Origin: a bacterium
GTDB lineage: Bacteria; UBA9089; UBA9088; JAGUXG01
NCBI GenBank assembly: GCA_030018505.1
Contig: JASEHO010000086.1
Location: 1-6,598, forward strand
DNA length: 6,598 nt
Direction of reading: 5' to 3'
Position 1 is the stretch's first letter. Every line of letters starts with the position of its first letter. The translations under genes were made by a program, and so were the position numbers. The notes under the pieces were generated by a model that was not told the origin of the DNA, made no database searches, and saw only the letters and a list, made by a program, of their open reading frames with translations. This document shows, one piece after another, positions 6,028-6,598 of this stretch.

Positions 6028-6041
6028 GCAAATTGCAAATT
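6028..6041. repeat. Tandem GCAAATT heptamer pair
   Basis: GCAAATT occurs twice head to tail within the left arm of the long palindrome. The unit, rotated, is AAATTGC, one base away from the AAATTGG unit at 67-86. Confidence 0.6.
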
Positions 6042-6099
6042 TAACATTTATCATTTCAAATTTGGAAGATAACATCTTAGTTTTCATATCTCTTTCCTC

Positions 6100-6120
6100 A
6101 AATTTGAAATTTAAAATTTG
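6100..6120. repeat. Tandem AAATTTR heptamer array
   Basis: AAATTTG, AAATTTA and AAATTTG follow one another with an exact 7-bp period in the right arm of the palindrome. The phase is kept across three units. Confidence 0.65.
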
Positions 6121-6192
6121 CTTTTGCTAAATTTGCAATGATTTATCTCCAATCTGATTTTCGGACCTACCTGAACGATTACTTTATCGTTT

Positions 6193-6206
6193 ATAGTCTA
6201 TGGTCT
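6193..6206. repeat. Tandem ATRGTCT heptamer pair at the end of the alkyltransferase gene
   Basis: ATAGTCT and ATGGTCT are adjacent copies differing at one base. The second runs into the stop codon of the alkyltransferase gene on the minus strand. The sequence differs from the AAATTNN arrays but the period is the same. Two copies alone are weak evidence. Confidence 0.4.
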
Positions 6207-6480
6207 ATATGTATGGTGTTGAGTGTTGCAATTTTTCAATCTCTAATATTTTTTTCTTCAGCTTCTTGCCACCTAAGTATCCTCCATATTCTCCGCTTTT
6301 CTTTATCACCCTGTGGCAAGGAATGACAATCGGCAAAGGGTTTTTAGACAGCACCTTTCCAATAGCCCTCGGTGATGTTCCTATCCTTTCTGCCAGGAAG
6401 CTATATGAACGGGTCTGGCCATAAGGAATGGAAGAGACCATATTATATACCTTTATCTGAAATGGCGTCAATGCTTTCAT
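6205..6480 (-). CDS. Small MGMT-type DNA alkyltransferase (DNA-binding domain with active-site Cys)
   Basis: This protein belongs to the methylated-DNA-protein-cysteine S-methyltransferase family, which removes O6-alkyl groups from guanine by suicidal transfer to a cysteine. It has 91 residues and contains only the C-terminal DNA-binding/active-site domain: FQIKVYNMVSSIPYGQTRSY (7-26), the likely arginine finger Arg38 in RAIG, NP at 47-48, the active-site motif PCHRV (54-58, Cys55), and GGYLGG (66-71). The usual N-terminal half of Ogt/MGMT proteins is absent. Alkyltransferase-like proteins of similar size (YbaZ/Atl1) normally have Trp in place of Cys; here the Cys is kept, so real transfer activity is plausible. 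The start at 6480 overlaps the stop of the upstream gene as ATGA, so the short length is not a window-edge effect. No Shine-Dalgarno is clear. The last residues (about 84-91) come from spacer-like sequence. Confidence 0.9.
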   Translation of the reverse strand: MKALTPFQIKVYNMVSSIPYGQTRSYSFLAERIGTSPRAIGKVLSKNPLPIVIPCHRVIKKSGEYGGYLGGKKLKKKILEIEKLQHSTPYI

Positions 6481-6598
6481 AATAGCTCAAGAAGCTTTAT
6501 GGCTAACTCTCTCTTTGAAATCTCAAGCCACTCTTCTTTCTTCCCATCAGGGTATATAATGTAGGGCTTGATTCTATCTGAAGCAAAACTATCAGTGG
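6477..6598 (-). CDS. C-terminal end of an unrecognised protein (partial, cut by window edge)
   Basis: The minus strand is open from the right edge to a TGA at 6477-6479, giving 39 residues that include PYIIYPDGKKEEWLEIS and end in RELAIKLLELL. The stop overlaps the ATG of the alkyltransferase gene by 4 bases (ATGA), the pattern of a translationally coupled gene pair. The composition looks like real protein: mixed charged and hydrophobic, ending in an amphipathic helix. The fragment is too short for me to assign a family. Its job may relate to the alkyltransferase if they form an operon, but this is inference. Confidence 0.7.
   Translation of the reverse strand, partial: TDSFASDRIKPYIIYPDGKKEEWLEISKRELAIKLLELL

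Larger units (their letters stand above)
6013..6150. repeat. Long imperfect AT-rich inverted repeat in a spacer
   Basis: This element fills most of the spacer between the alkyltransferase gene and the tRNA. Its arms match in nested order. GATAAAT(T)CATTGCAAATT at 6016-6034 pairs with 6130-6147, GCAAATTT at 6035-6042 with 6114-6121, and ATTTCAAATTTG at 6053-6064 with 6099-6110. The central loop also has AAGAT-AAC-ATCTT at 6066-6078. No open frame, transposase or target-site duplication is visible. It could be a non-autonomous mobile element, a transcribed hairpin, or a palindrome that arose from the heptamer repeats. The rest of the spacer (6151-6204) has only a weak 6-bp hairpin (6174-6191). 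Confidence 0.75.

Noticed and set aside
6013..6150. CRISPR array or phage attachment site beside the tRNA
   Set aside because: Repeats are inverted or 7-bp tandem, with no spacers. No tRNA 3'-end duplication, integrase or cargo genes are seen.
6174..6191. Hairpin AACGAT/ATCGTT downstream of the alkyltransferase gene
   Set aside because: A 6-bp stem with no T tract; too weak to call a terminator.
6138..6424. Plus-strand open frames over the alkyltransferase gene
   Set aside because: The opposite strand carries PCHRV and other complete family motifs; these frames are shadows.

Overview
The window looks like chromosomal DNA from an uncultured, AT-leaning bacterium. It carries ordinary housekeeping genes: S16, the KhpA-type KH protein, an acetylornithine aminotransferase, a tRNA-Arg, an alkyltransferase and a metal ABC permease. 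The promoters fit the bacterial sigma-70 consensus. Several internal genes have AAGGAGG ribosome binding sites, and the intergenic spacers are full of AT-rich heptamer repeats. I cannot name the phylum; the style resembles genomes assembled from candidate phyla, but that is only an impression.

Layout, left to right. A plus-strand ZnuB/MntB-type metal ABC transporter permease (163-984) follows a short repeat-rich leader. It converges on a long run of minus-strand genes. Read in transcription order from the right end, that run begins with the tail of an unrecognised gene (6477-6598), which overlaps a small single-domain MGMT-type alkyltransferase (6205-6480). Next comes a 235-bp spacer holding a large imperfect palindrome (6013-6150). 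A tRNA-Arg(CCU) (5898-5969) follows, with a secreted seven-bladed beta-propeller protein (4592-5887) starting 10 nt after the tRNA. Then come rpsP-khpA (4469-3992) with a strong terminator, and last an apparent operon of a GAF/HD-GYP signalling protein (3899-2604), argD (2583-1426) and a coiled-coil protein (1429-1019).

The most striking feature is regulatory. The rpsP and HD-GYP genes each have a near-perfect sigma-70 promoter (TTGACA-17-TATACT and TTGACA-18-TATAAT). The -10 box lies 6-7 nt before the ATG, so transcription should start at or one base before the start codon. Both mRNAs would be leaderless. Two genes inside these operons (khpA and the coiled-coil gene) instead have strong Shine-Dalgarno sequences embedded in the end of the preceding gene. 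The terminator of rpsP-khpA runs directly into the -35 box of the HD-GYP operon.

All spacers of any size contain short AT-rich tandem arrays with an exact 7-bp period, apparently a genome-specific repeat family. I found no CRISPR array, transposase, phage gene or defence island, and no clear candidate for a new multi-gene system. The points worth following up are the leaderless promoters, the heptamer and palindrome repeats, the tRNA-mRNA junction and the propeller protein's unassigned C-terminal domain.
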